A stretch of DNA of 64,000 nt from JAKFDI01 sp036676235 (GCA_036676235.1 JAKFDI010000008.1:48411-112410); one strand, 5' to 3'; counted from the first letter of the stretch, positions 53,700 through 62,469 are shown. Program-made: numbers and translations. The notes: generated by a model not told the origin, from the letters alone.

Positions 53700-53975
53700 A
53701 TGCCGATCGAACTGCCGAAAGAAGCCCGCCAGGAAGCCGTCGCCTCCATCGAGCGCTACTTCCGCGAGAACATGGAAGAGAAGATCGGCAACATCGCCGC
53801 GGGCACGCTGCTCAATTTCTTTCTGGAAGAGGTGGGGCCGAGCATCTACAACCACGCGGTGGCGCAGGTGCAGGAGCGGCTGCAGGCGCGGGTGAACGAG
53901 ATCGACATCGAGGTGCACGAGGACGAGTTCCAGTACTGGCGCCGGCAGGAACGCCAAGCCCGGAGCCGCAAATGA
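53700..53975 (+). CDS. DUF2164 protein
   Basis: A 91-residue protein of the DUF2164 family, recognised by IELPKEARQEAVASIERYFRE, NIAAGTLLNFFLEEVGPSIYN and EFQYWRRQ. It is soluble and helical with no catalytic motif, and its role is unknown. It overlaps the next gene by ATGA and is divergent from the FUSC gene. Confidence 0.85.
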   Translation: MPIELPKEARQEAVASIERYFRENMEEKIGNIAAGTLLNFFLEEVGPSIYNHAVAQVQERLQARVNEIDIEVHEDEFQYWRRQERQARSRK

Positions 53976-54514
53976 ATCGCCCGGTGACCGAGGCAGGGCC
54001 GAACACCGTGACCCGGTTCCTGCTGCGCGCCGTCGGCATCGCGCATGCGGTGATCGCGCTGTTGTTCGTCGTGGCGTCGCTGTCGCTCGTCGCGATTGCC
54101 GCCAAGGCCGGATGGGAAGCGCTCGCCGGTGGCCTCGACCACGCGGCGGCGCTGGGCCTGATCGAAACCATTGGCGTGCTGACGGTGGCCATCGTTGCAC
54201 TGCAGATCGCGCAGACCATCGCCGAGGAAGAGGTGGTGCGCGAAGCGCACGTGAGCGGGCCGACGCGGGTGCGGCGCTTTCTCTCGCGCTTTCTCGTCGT
54301 GGTGGTGGTGGCGTTGACGCTCGAAGGGCTGATCGCGACCTTCAAGGCCTTGCGCGACGATCCGTCGCAACTGATTTATGCGGCGGCGCTGCTGCTGTCG
54401 GTGGGGGCGCTGCTGGCCGGCTGGGGTGTCTTCGTGAAGCTCAACCGTGCGGCCGAGGAACTGGAGCCGGAGGCGATGGCGAAGGCGAAGAAGGAAGACA
54501 AGAAGCTCGAGTGA
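53972..54514 (+). CDS. membrane protein of unknown function
   Basis: A 180-residue protein with four predicted helices (about 15-45, 60-80, 100-122, 130-155) and a charged Lys/Glu C-terminus (AKAKKEDKKLE). The loop EEEVVREAHVSGPTRVRRFLSRF between helices 2 and 3 looks conserved, but I do not recognise a named family. It is coupled to DUF2164, and its stop is one base from the convergent TRIC gene's stop. Confidence 0.7.
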   Translation: MNRPVTEAGPNTVTRFLLRAVGIAHAVIALLFVVASLSLVAIAAKAGWEALAGGLDHAAALGLIETIGVLTVAIVALQIAQTIAEEEVVREAHVSGPTRVRRFLSRFLVVVVVALTLEGLIATFKALRDDPSQLIYAAALLLSVGALLAGWGVFVKLNRAAEELEPEAMAKAKKEDKKLE

Positions 54515-54515
54515 G

Positions 54516-55169
54516 CTAGCCTTCCCGCCAAGGCGGTAGGCGCCAGCCGAAGTGCAGCGCGAGCAGCCGCGCCGCCGTGGCGACGAGCACGCCGGCGGCC
54601 AGCGCCAGTGGCGGGGCCAGCCCCACCTGCTGCGCGCCCAGCACCACCCAGCCGCCGGCGAAGGCGCACAGCGCGTAGGGCCGGTGGTCGTTGAAGGCGC
54701 GCGGCACCTCGTTGCACAGCACGTCGCGCAGCACGCCGCCGAAGACGGCGGTCACTACGCCCATCAGCACGGCCACGATGGCCGGCAGGCCGTCGGCCGC
54801 GGCGATCTGCGTGCCGGTGGCGGCGAAGAGGCCAAGGCCCAGCGCATCGGGCCACTGCATGCCGCGCTCGGTGGGGGTGAAGTGGCGCGCGCGCAGGAAG
54901 AGCATGGCGGCCACGCACAGCAGCAGCACGGCCCACAGCCAGCCGGCGCGTTCGACCCAGAAGAAGGGGCGCCGGTCGAGCAGCACGTCGCGCAGAGTGC
55001 CGCCGCCGAAGGCCGCCACGCCGGCGACGAAGCACACCCCCACGGCGTCCAGCCGCTTGCGCGCCGCTTCGAGAATGCCCGACAGCGCGAAGGCGAGGGT
55101 GCCGGCCACTTCCACCACGACCTGCGCGTTGGAAAGTTGCCAGCCTTCGGAAATGAGCGACGAGGGCAT
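54516..55169 (-). CDS. TRIC-family (UPF0126/YicG-like) cation channel
   Basis: A 217-residue protein made of two repeated halves, each with GxLRDV motifs: FGGGTLRDVLLDRRPFFWV near 50 and FGGVLRDVLCNEVPRAF near 140. About seven helices are expected. Bacterial TRIC homologues form trimeric K+-permeable channels; the older name is UPF0126. A long frame upstream to 56336 is a feoB shadow. It lies 59 bp after the feoB stop on the same strand. Confidence 0.9.
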   Translation of the reverse strand: MPSSLISEGWQLSNAQVVVEVAGTLAFALSGILEAARKRLDAVGVCFVAGVAAFGGGTLRDVLLDRRPFFWVERAGWLWAVLLLCVAAMLFLRARHFTPTERGMQWPDALGLGLFAATGTQIAAADGLPAIVAVLMGVVTAVFGGVLRDVLCNEVPRAFNDHRPYALCAFAGGWVVLGAQQVGLAPPLALAAGVLVATAARLLALHFGWRLPPWREG

Positions 55170-55228
55170 GGCTCGATTCTCGCGGCCGCGGGCGCCGCAG
55201 GTCGATCCGCTACACGGCGCGTCGCGCC

Positions 55229-57136
55229 TTAGCCGCCGCCCAGTGCCACCGCCACCCGATAGGTGATGAACGACGCGAGGTAAGCCAGCGCGAACAGATA
55301 GCCGGCCATGATGAGCGGCATCTTCCAGCCGCCGGTTTCGCGCTTGACGGCGGCGAGCGTGGCCAGGCACTGCGGCGCGAACACGTACCACGCGAGCAGC
55401 GACAGCGCCGTGGCGAGGCTCCAGCTCTGCGCGATCAGCGGCGTGAGGGCGCCGGCGGCATCGTCGCCGGTGGCCGAGAGTGCGTACACCGTGCCGAGCG
55501 CGCTCACCGCCACCTCGCGTGCGGCCAGGCCCGGCACCAGCGCGATGCTGATCTGCCAGTTGAAGCCGATGGGCTCGAACACCACGGCCAGCACGCGGCC
55601 CATCATGCCGGCCAGGCTGTATTCGATGGGTGCGCCGGTGGCGCCCGGCGGCGGGCCGGGGAAGCTGGCGAGAAACCACAGCGCGATGGTCAGCGTGAGG
55701 ATGATGCCGCCCACGCGCTTCATGAAAATCTCCACGCGCTGCCACAGCCCGATCGCCACGTTGCGCAGCGCCGGCCAGTGGTAGCTGGGCATCTCCATCA
55801 TCAGCGAGCGCACCTGCCGGCCCGCACTCGTGAAGCGCTTGAGCACCCAGGCCACGCCGAGCGCACCCACGATGCCGGCGATGTACAGGCCGAAGAGCAC
55901 CAGCCCTTGCAGCTCCAGCCAGCCGGCGACCTCGCGCTTCGGAATGAAGGCGCCGATCAGCAGCGCATACACCGGCAGCCGCGCCGAGCACGTCATCAGC
56001 GGCGCGATCATGATGGTCACCAGCCGGTCGCGCGGGTTGGCGATGCTGCGGGTCGCCATCACGCCGGGAATGGCGCAGGCGAAGCTGGACAGCAGCGGGA
56101 TGAACGAGCGCCCCGACAAGCCGACGCCGCCCATCAGCCGGTCGAGCAGGAAGGCGGCGCGCGGCAGGTAGCCCGATTCTTCGAGCACGAGGATGAAGGC
56201 GAACAGGATGACGATCTGCGGCAGGAACACCACCACGCCGCCGGCACCGGCGATGACGCCGTCGACGATCAGGCTGCGAACCCAGGCGAAGGCACCTTCG
56301 GCCGGCAGCAGTGCGCCGATGGCCTCGCCCAGCCATGCGGTGGCCGTCTCGATCCAGCCCATGGGCGCCTCGGCCCAGGCGAACACCGCCTGGAACATGA
56401 GGAACAGCAGCACGGCCAGCACCAGCGGGCCGACGACCGGGTGCAGCAGCACGCGGTCGATGCGGTCGCTCGTGGTGTGCGGCACCACCTCGTCGAGTCC
56501 GAGGTTGCGCAGGATGCGGCGCACGGCTTCGTGGTCGGCCTCGACCGCATGGCGCTCATCGCCCTCCACCGCCTGCGCGGCGAGGCTGGCCGAGCGCCAG
56601 ATGTCGGGGTCGTCGAGCAGCGTGCGCAGCGCGGCATCGCCCTCGCTCTTCACGCCCACGGTGCGCACCACCGGCACGCCAAGCTCGCGCTGCAAGGCCT
56701 CGGCGTCGATGCGCACGCCGCGCTGCTCGGCCAGATCGGCCATGTTGAGCGCCACGACGCAGGGCAGGCCCAGGCGCTTGACCGCCAGCACCAGCCGCAG
56801 GTTGCGCCGCAGGTTGGTGGCGTCCACCACGCACACCACGAGATCGGGCCGCTTCTCGCCGCGGGCGCGGCCGTAGAGCACGTCGACCGTCACCCGCTCG
56901 TCGGGCGAGCGTGGATGCAGGCTGTAGGCGCCGGGCAGGTCGAGCACGCGCAAGGCCTTGCCGGCGGGCGTGGTGGTGCGGCCTTCCTTGCGCTCGACGG
57001 TGACGCCGGCGTAGTTGGCGACCTTCTGGCGGCTGCCGGTGAGCAGATTGAACAGCGCCGTCTTGCCGCAGTTCGGGTTGCCGACCAACGCCAGCAAGGG
57101 CCCGCCGCGGTGCACATGGATCACTGCTTCAGTCAT
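55229..57136 (-). CDS. feoB: ferrous iron transporter FeoB
   Basis: A 635-residue Fe(II) permease. The N-terminal G domain has G1 GNPNCGKT (19-26), G3 DLPG (66-69) and G4 NMAD; the membrane part has two Gate domains with ACAIPGVMATR and TCSARLPVYALL (Cys in each, as in FeoB Cys motifs). It is shorter than the E. coli form (773 residues). The ATG at 57136 lies inside a dispersed repeat and overlaps the feoA stop by 8 bp, so translation is coupled. The longer frame to 57238 reads through the repeat. Confidence 0.96.
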   Translation of the reverse strand: MTEAVIHVHRGGPLLALVGNPNCGKTALFNLLTGSRQKVANYAGVTVERKEGRTTTPAGKALRVLDLPGAYSLHPRSPDERVTVDVLYGRARGEKRPDLVVCVVDATNLRRNLRLVLAVKRLGLPCVVALNMADLAEQRGVRIDAEALQRELGVPVVRTVGVKSEGDAALRTLLDDPDIWRSASLAAQAVEGDERHAVEADHEAVRRILRNLGLDEVVPHTTSDRIDRVLLHPVVGPLVLAVLLFLMFQAVFAWAEAPMGWIETATAWLGEAIGALLPAEGAFAWVRSLIVDGVIAGAGGVVVFLPQIVILFAFILVLEESGYLPRAAFLLDRLMGGVGLSGRSFIPLLSSFACAIPGVMATRSIANPRDRLVTIMIAPLMTCSARLPVYALLIGAFIPKREVAGWLELQGLVLFGLYIAGIVGALGVAWVLKRFTSAGRQVRSLMMEMPSYHWPALRNVAIGLWQRVEIFMKRVGGIILTLTIALWFLASFPGPPPGATGAPIEYSLAGMMGRVLAVVFEPIGFNWQISIALVPGLAAREVAVSALGTVYALSATGDDAAGALTPLIAQSWSLATALSLLAWYVFAPQCLATLAAVKRETGGWKMPLIMAGYLFALAYLASFITYRVAVALGGG

Positions 57137-57482
57137 TGACAGCCCCTCGTCCGACGAGTACGTCGGCCGGTCCCCCGCGGGGACGCGGGCCGGCTTGGGG
57201 CGGCCCGGCGCTCGGCCCGCCGAATCCCGGCTGGACATCGACGAGCGCGCGCACCTGCACGCACGCCGCTTCCGCGCGGCGCAGCGCGAAGGTGGAATCG
57301 CCCACGCGCACCATCAGCGGGTCGCCGCCGGGCATGCCGCGCGCCATCAGGGTGACGCGTTCGCCGGGGATGAAGCCGATCTCTTCCAGCCAGCGGCCCC
57401 ATTCGGGCGCGTCTGCGGGCGGCAGCACCGCATGCACGCTGGCGGGTTCGCCGAGCGGGTGTTGATCGAGTGTGGATGTCAT
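57129..57482 (-). CDS. feoA: ferrous iron transport protein FeoA
   Basis: A 117-residue protein with an SH3-like FeoA core (about 10-85): EEIGFIPGERVTLMARGMPG and DPLMVRVGDSTFALRRAEA are family hallmarks. FeoA supports FeoB in Fe(II) uptake. The last 30 residues (GGPSAGPPQAGPRPRGGP onward) are encoded by a dispersed DNA repeat and have no family match. The start at 57482 is chosen because homology begins there. A Fur-like box lies about 60 bp upstream, shared with divergent hemP. Confidence 0.9.
   Translation of the reverse strand: MTSTLDQHPLGEPASVHAVLPPADAPEWGRWLEEIGFIPGERVTLMARGMPGGDPLMVRVGDSTFALRRAEAACVQVRALVDVQPGFGGPSAGPPQAGPRPRGGPADVLVGRGAVND
57131..57221 (-). repeat. dispersed repeat (family B) inside the feoA 3' end
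   Basis: On the minus strand it starts GGCGGGCCGAGCGCCGGGCC, continues CCAAGCCGGCCCGCG, and ends CCGACGTACTCGTCGG and GGGGCTGTCAATGAC. A longer copy with the same ends stands at 63056-63225. Here it supplies FeoA's tail and the feoB start codon. Confidence 0.7.
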
Positions 57483-57536
57483 GAGAGGGGCCGGCTCCGT
57501 CCCGGCAGGCGCCCGACCCCGGCGCCATTGTTGAGT

Positions 57537-57566
57537 TTGCAAATGCGAGTAATTCGTATTTATACT
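57537..57566 (+). promoter_or_regulatory. hemP promoter with Fur-like box
   Basis: TTGCAA (57537-57542), 18-bp spacer and TATACT (57561-57566) face hemP. Between them AAATGCGA-N5-TCGTATTT (57541-57561) is a palindrome close to Fur sites. The start of transcription is predicted at about 57573, right at the hemP ATG (57574). The box would also cover the feoA promoter region. Confidence 0.6.
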
Positions 57567-57573
57567 GCTTTCC

Positions 57574-57780
57574 ATGTCGCTTCTCAAGCCGCCCGCCCCC
57601 GAAGCGCAGCCTGCGCCGACCGGCACTGCTGCCATACAAGCATCGGAAACGCACGCTCGCACGCCGCGCTGGCGCAGCCGCGCACTGCTCGCCGGGCAGC
57701 GTGAAGCGCACATCGAACACGAGGGCAGCACCTACCGGCTGCGCCTCACCTCGCTCGGAAAGCTGATCCTCACCAAATAG
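57574..57780 (+). CDS. hemP: hemin uptake protein HemP/HmuP
   Basis: A 68-residue protein. The C-terminal half has the HemP signature IEHEGSTYRLRLTSLGKLIL TK, while the first 35 residues are Pro/Ala-rich and variable. In Bradyrhizobium and Burkholderia, HmuP is a co-activator of haem-uptake genes rather than a transporter. The promoter predicts a leader of zero to two bases, so the mRNA may be leaderless. It heads the iron-linked run of genes to the TonB receptor. Confidence 0.85.
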   Translation: MSLLKPPAPEAQPAPTGTAAIQASETHARTPRWRSRALLAGQREAHIEHEGSTYRLRLTSLGKLILTK

Positions 57781-57945
57781 AAGCAGCGTCTCCTGTTCCC
57801 CGGGCGCACGCCCGGCCCCCGAACCGCACACGCCAGCCCGTCGCCAGCAGTGCCCGCTTGTCGAAAGACGAACGCACATGCTCGCGACCCTTGAACCTTT
57901 GATCCTGCCTTGCCGGCGCGCCGCCGCTCTTCATGGAGGTGCGCC

Positions 57946-59151
57946 ATGTGCGAACACGACAGCGCGCTGAGCGTCGTGGCCCCACCGCGCGGCTCGCGCC
58001 GTCGCCGCGTCTGGGAATTGAGCGAACACACCTACTGCCCGGTGATTGGCGTGTGCCTGCCGGTCGATGCACTGCGCCGCTTGGTCGGCAAGCTGATGGG
58101 CGGCGAGGTGGTGGCGACCGACTACGAACTGCACTGCGGCGTCATCGGCGACTGCAAGCAGCGCACGCCCACCGCAGAGGCCGTGCAGCGCGAACTCGAC
58201 CGGCGGTACGCCAGCGCGCTGCGCGTGTCGGCCGCGCTCAAGAGCGCCGACGCGCTGGCCGCCTGGTGGCGCGAGGCGCCCGCGCGCGGCGACGTGGCCG
58301 GCGCACTGTGGGCCGTGCTCAGCCACGCACGCTGCGACGCTGTGCTGAAAGAACAGGTGCTGCAGGACGTGCACATGCTGCAGCACCAGGTGGGCGCCGC
58401 CGCCCGCGCCGACCTGCAGCGCCTGGCCGAGCTGCAGCGCAGCCACGCCGAGCTGGCGCATGAATTGGCCCAGCAGCGCCGCCGCACTCTCGACGCCGCA
58501 TTGCTGCATGCGCGCCGGCAGGAGGACCTGCAGGCCACGGTGCTGCAGTTGCGCGCCGACCTCATCGGCCGAGACACGCGCCTCGCCATGCAGGACGAGC
58601 GCCTTCGCGACCTCGAAGCCTCGAGTCCCGGCCTGAAGAGCCGCCTCGAGCTGGTGCGCGACAACGAGCGCCAGCTCGAACGCATCCGCGAACTGCAGCG
58701 TGCGCTGCAGCGCACCGAGCAGGACCTCGCGCAAGAGCGCCGGCGCGCCGAGCCGCACGTGCTGCCGGCCACTCCCGTTGCCGAGCCTTCGGCGCGCGAC
58801 ACCGCCGGCCCGCGCTTCGAGCACCGCGCCGTGCTCTGCGTCGGCGGGCGCCAGGCAAGCGTGCCGGCCTACCGTGCGCTGATCGAGCGCGTGGGCGGGC
58901 GATTCCTGCACCACGACGGCGGCGAAGAGGACAGCGCCGCCAAGCTCGACGCCACGCTGGGCGCTGCCGACCTCGTGATCTGCCAGACGGGCTGCCTGAG
59001 CCACGACGCCTACTGGCGCGTGAAGTCGCACTGCAAGCGCACCGGCAAGCGCTGCCTGTTCGTCGAGAACCCCAGCGCCACCAGCCTGCAGCGCGCGCTC
59101 GACGCCTTGCCCCTGCCCGCCGACACGCACACGAATACGACGCATCCGTGA
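57946..59151 (+). CDS. DUF2325 protein with coiled coil
   Basis: A 401-residue soluble protein. The N-terminal 160 residues carry several Cys/His (CEHD at 2-5, TYCPVIGVC, LHCGVIGDC) that may bind metal or haem. A long coiled coil follows (about 150-275, AELAHELAQQRRR, RLRDLEASSPGLKSRLE). The C-terminal domain (about 300-390) is DUF2325: VLCVGGRQASVPAYRALIE and VICQTGCLSHDAYWRVKSHC. GGAGG precedes the ATG at 57946. It overlaps DUF3501. Its place after hemP and before a siderophore receptor suggests an iron role; the activity is unknown. Confidence 0.75.
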   Translation: MCEHDSALSVVAPPRGSRRRRVWELSEHTYCPVIGVCLPVDALRRLVGKLMGGEVVATDYELHCGVIGDCKQRTPTAEAVQRELDRRYASALRVSAALKSADALAAWWREAPARGDVAGALWAVLSHARCDAVLKEQVLQDVHMLQHQVGAAARADLQRLAELQRSHAELAHELAQQRRRTLDAALLHARRQEDLQATVLQLRADLIGRDTRLAMQDERLRDLEASSPGLKSRLELVRDNERQLERIRELQRALQRTEQDLAQERRRAEPHVLPATPVAEPSARDTAGPRFEHRAVLCVGGRQASVPAYRALIERVGGRFLHHDGGEEDSAAKLDATLGAADLVICQTGCLSHDAYWRVKSHCKRTGKRCLFVENPSATSLQRALDALPLPADTHTNTTHP

Positions 59152-59885
59152 TGAAGCTCTCCACCGACGACCTGATGGACGCCGAGGCCTACCGCCAATA
59201 CCGCGCGGCGCATCGCCGCCGCCTGGCCGCCCACCGCGAGGCGCGCACCGTGGCGCTCGGCCCGGCCATGCGCCTGCAGTTCGAGGACGCGCTCACCGTG
59301 CGCTGGCAGATCCAGGAAGTGCTGCGCAGCGACAACGCCTTCGATGCGCAGTCGATGCAGCACGAGATCGACACCTACGCGCACCTGCTGCCCGACGGCC
59401 GCCAGTGGAAGGCCACGCTGTTCATCGAGCTGCCCGAGGCCGAGGCCCGGCGCCGCGACCTGCCGGCGCTGAGCGAGGCCGCGCACCAGCTCTACGTGGA
59501 GGTGGGCCGCCACGGCCGGGCGCGCGTGCAGGCGAGCGACCGGGCCGACGAAGCCGCGGGCCGGCGCTGGAAGCGCTGCGGCGCGGTCGGCCGGGTGCTG
59601 GCCGAGGCCAACGAAGACCTGCCCGACCGCCACCTCGGCCGCCCGAGCGCGGTGCACTTCCTGCGCTTTGCGCTGCCCGAGCCGCTGCGCGCCGCGCTGC
59701 TGGCCGGCGCGCCGGCCGCGCTCGGCTGCCGGCATGAGCGCTACAGCTTTCGCCGCCTGATCCCGCCGCGCACGCTGCTCGCGCTGTGCAGCGACATCGC
59801 CGCGTCGCCATCTCCATCGCCTTCACGCACGCGCCGCGTGCCCGCCGGCGAGGCGCCACCCGTCGCCGAAAGGAGCGCCGCATGA
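59151..59885 (+). CDS. DUF3501 protein
   Basis: A 244-residue protein of the DUF3501 family, recognised by KLSTDDLMDAEAYRQYRAAH, GPAMRLQFEDALTVRWQIQE and the Arg-rich C-terminal half. It is soluble, with no known activity. DUF3501 genes elsewhere lie near redox and haem-related genes. Start is ATG 59151 or GTG 59148; the stop of DUF2325 overlaps in TGATG. It overlaps the next gene by ATGA. Confidence 0.75.
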   Translation: MKLSTDDLMDAEAYRQYRAAHRRRLAAHREARTVALGPAMRLQFEDALTVRWQIQEVLRSDNAFDAQSMQHEIDTYAHLLPDGRQWKATLFIELPEAEARRRDLPALSEAAHQLYVEVGRHGRARVQASDRADEAAGRRWKRCGAVGRVLAEANEDLPDRHLGRPSAVHFLRFALPEPLRAALLAGAPAALGCRHERYSFRRLIPPRTLLALCSDIAASPSPSPSRTRRVPAGEAPPVAERSAA

Positions 59886-60184
59886 AGACCACCGCGACCG
59901 AGCCGGTCGAGCCCTCGCCGCTGTGCGGCTTCGATGCGCTGATGACCAGCACCGTGGCGCTGATGACGATGTGGGCCGAGGCCGCGGGCGATTCCGACGA
60001 GCGCGTGGCGCGCCGCGAGACGCTCGCGCAGCGCATCGTCTCGCACCTCTTCGTCGTGGCGCACCACCCGCACGCGCCCGGCCTGATGCGCGCGGCGCTG
60101 GGTGAGGCGCATGCGCATTGGGTATCGCTGGTGCACGGCGCGCCGGCCGGCGAGGCAGCCATCCGCTCGGGCCGGCTGCATTGA
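59882..60184 (+). CDS. small protein of unknown function
   Basis: A 100-residue helical protein. It starts MKTTATEPVEPSPLCGFDAL and has an acidic first helix and a His cluster (VVAHHPHAPG, AHAHWVSLVHG) near the C-terminus that might bind metal. I do not recognise a family. The ATG overlaps the DUF3501 stop. It is the last gene before a 7-bp tandem repeat and the TonB receptor. Confidence 0.6.
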   Translation: MKTTATEPVEPSPLCGFDALMTSTVALMTMWAEAAGDSDERVARRETLAQRIVSHLFVVAHHPHAPGLMRAALGEAHAHWVSLVHGAPAGEAAIRSGRLH

Positions 60185-60215
60185 CGGCGCGCCCTGCGGC
60201 TGCCGCTTCCGTGTC

Positions 60216-60249
60216 TGTTTCCTGTTTCCTGTTTCCTGTTTCCTGTTCC
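60216..60249. repeat. 7-bp tandem repeat before the TonB receptor
   Basis: Four perfect copies of TGTTTCC (60216-60243) followed by a 6-bp TGTTCC. It ends 37 bp before the receptor start codon, where promoter elements usually are. Copy-number change could alter promoter spacing. Confidence 0.85.
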
Positions 60250-60285
60250 TCGTTCCCGTCCAAACCCACAAGCACAACCACCTCC

Positions 60286-62469
60286 ATGCCCACCCTGAAC
60301 CCCACCGCGCTTGCCGCACGCCTCGCGCTCGGCGCCTCGTTCACGCTCTGCGTCGGCAGCGCCTTCGCGCAAGCCGCGCCGGCGCCCGCACCTGCTGCCT
60401 CCGCCGCCACCTTGCCGCCCGTGCGCGTGAAGGCGGCGGCCGATGAAGAGACCGCCACCTCGCCGGTGTTCGGCTACCGCGCGCGCCGCAGCGCCACGGC
60501 GACCAAGACCGACACGCCGCTCAACGAAGTGCCGCAGTCGATCACGGTGATCACGGCCGACCAGGTGAAGGACCAGAACGCGCAGACCATGCAGGAGGTG
60601 CTGCGCTACACCGCCGGCGTGCGCTCGGAGACCTACGGCCTGGACAACCGCGGTGACTACTTCTCGCTGCGCGGCGGCAGCGAAGGCTCGACCCTGCTGG
60701 ACGGCCTGCGCCTGCCGCTCACCGGCTGGTACGGCATCGTGCGCAACGAGCCCTATGCCTTCGAGCGCATCGAGGTGCTGCGCGGCCCGGCCTCGGTGAT
60801 CGCCGGGCAGAACGGCCCCGGCGGCGTGGTCAACCTCGTGTCCAAGCGGCCGCAGGCGCAGCCGCTGCGCGAGGTCGTGGTCCAGCTCGGCAACAACCAT
60901 CACAAGCAGGTCGCCGCCGATCTGGGCGGCGCGATCGACAGCGACAACACCCTGCTGTATCGCGTCGTCGCGCTCGCCAAGGACAGCGACACGCAGGTCA
61001 ACCATGCGTTCGACAAGCGCCAGTTCATCGCGCCCTCGCTCACCTGGAAGCCGAACGCCGGCACCTCGCTGACCGCCTACGCGGAGTACCAGAAGGACGA
61101 GAGCGGCAACATCAACGGCTTCTTCCCCATCGTGGGCACGCTGCGCCCGGGGCCGAACGGCTTCATTCCGCACGACACCTTCATCGGCGAGCCCGACTGG
61201 GACACCTACGGCGGCACGCGCAAGCGCTTCGGCTACCGCTTCGAGCAAAACCTCGGCGGCGACTGGACCCTGCGCCACAACCTTCGCCACGACCGCGTGA
61301 AGGGCGGCTTCCGCACGATGTATGCGAACTGGTCCGACGGCTTCGTCAACGCCGCCGGCGCGCCCGATCCGAACGGCCAGTACCTCAACCGCTTCTGGTA
61401 CCTGAGCGACGACCACTCGCGCATCACCAATGCCGACCTGCTGCTCGAAGGCAAGCTGCGCTTCGGCCGCACCCAGCACACGCTGCTGGTCGGCGTGGAC
61501 GCCATGCGCCAGAAGAGCGGCCAGAAGTACTGGGGCGACGGCGTCGCCACGCCGCTGAATGTCTACAACCCGGTGTACGGCAGCTTTCCTGAGCCGCCGC
61601 ACCTCGATGCCGATGCCTCGGTGACCCAGACCCGGATCCGCCAGCATGGCGTGCTGCTGCAGGACCAGATCAAGTTCGACGGCCGCTGGGTGGTGGTGGC
61701 CGGGCTGCGCCACGACCAGGCCAAGAGCGGCGAGGGCGCTGCCGCGCGCAGCGATTCGGCGACATCCAAGAACCTCGGCGTGGTCTATCTCGCCGACGGC
61801 GGCTGGTCGCCCTACGTCGGCTACTCCGAATCCTTCGAGCCGGTGGCGGGCGCGGCCTTCGACGGCACCCCGTTCAAGCCCAAACGCGGCAAGCAGATCG
61901 AAGCCGGCGTGAAATGGTCGCCCAGCGAGCGCATCACCGCCGCCGCCGCGATCTACCAGCTGAAGGAAACCGACCGGTTGACCGCCGACCCGGTCAACGT
62001 CAACTTTTCGGTGCAGCGCGGCGAGGTAACGGTGGACGGACTGGAACTGGAAGTGGCGGCCAACCTCCCTGCCTGGGACCTGGTCGCTAGCTACACCTAC
62101 ATGGACGCGCGCCAGACCAGCGCCAGCGGAGCCGATGCACGCTACCTCGGCAAGCAGCTCACCAGCATCCCGCGCCACTCGGCGGCCGTGTGGGGCGTGC
62201 ACAAGTTCGGCGCCTGGGGGCTGCCGGGCTTCAAGGCCGGCCTGGGCGTGCGCTACGTCGGCAAGACCAGCGACGGCGTGGACGTGACCACCGTGCCGTC
62301 GACCACGCTGCTCGACCTGCTGCTGGCCTACGAGACCGGCCCGTGGCGCCTGGCGTTCAACGTCACGAACCTCACCGACAAGACCTACATCGCCACCTGC
62401 CTGGAGCGCGGCGATTGCTGGTTCGGCACCAAGCGCCGGGCGGTGCTGTCGGCGGCGTATCGCTGGTAG
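60286..62469 (+). CDS. TonB-dependent siderophore receptor
   Basis: A 727-residue outer-membrane receptor. A signal peptide (about 1-29, ending AFAQA) is followed directly by the plug (about 60-190: PLNEVPQSITVITADQV, EVLRYTAGVRSETYG, IEVLRGPASVIAGQNGPGG) and the 22-strand barrel ending in SAAYRW. No N-terminal signalling domain is present. Ferric siderophores such as ferrichrome or hydroxamate types are the usual substrates for this group. The ATG at 60286 is the start; the longer frame to 60118 crosses the tandem repeat. Regulation by Fur is expected from context. Confidence 0.92.
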   Translation: MPTLNPTALAARLALGASFTLCVGSAFAQAAPAPAPAASAATLPPVRVKAAADEETATSPVFGYRARRSATATKTDTPLNEVPQSITVITADQVKDQNAQTMQEVLRYTAGVRSETYGLDNRGDYFSLRGGSEGSTLLDGLRLPLTGWYGIVRNEPYAFERIEVLRGPASVIAGQNGPGGVVNLVSKRPQAQPLREVVVQLGNNHHKQVAADLGGAIDSDNTLLYRVVALAKDSDTQVNHAFDKRQFIAPSLTWKPNAGTSLTAYAEYQKDESGNINGFFPIVGTLRPGPNGFIPHDTFIGEPDWDTYGGTRKRFGYRFEQNLGGDWTLRHNLRHDRVKGGFRTMYANWSDGFVNAAGAPDPNGQYLNRFWYLSDDHSRITNADLLLEGKLRFGRTQHTLLVGVDAMRQKSGQKYWGDGVATPLNVYNPVYGSFPEPPHLDADASVTQTRIRQHGVLLQDQIKFDGRWVVVAGLRHDQAKSGEGAAARSDSATSKNLGVVYLADGGWSPYVGYSESFEPVAGAAFDGTPFKPKRGKQIEAGVKWSPSERITAAAAIYQLKETDRLTADPVNVNFSVQRGEVTVDGLELEVAANLPAWDLVASYTYMDARQTSASGADARYLGKQLTSIPRHSAAVWGVHKFGAWGLPGFKAGLGVRYVGKTSDGVDVTTVPSTTLLDLLLAYETGPWRLAFNVTNLTDKTYIATCLERGDCWFGTKRRAVLSAAYRW

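Noticed and set aside
60216..60249. CRISPR-like repeats
   Set aside because: The unit is 7 bp with no spacers, so it is a simple tandem repeat.
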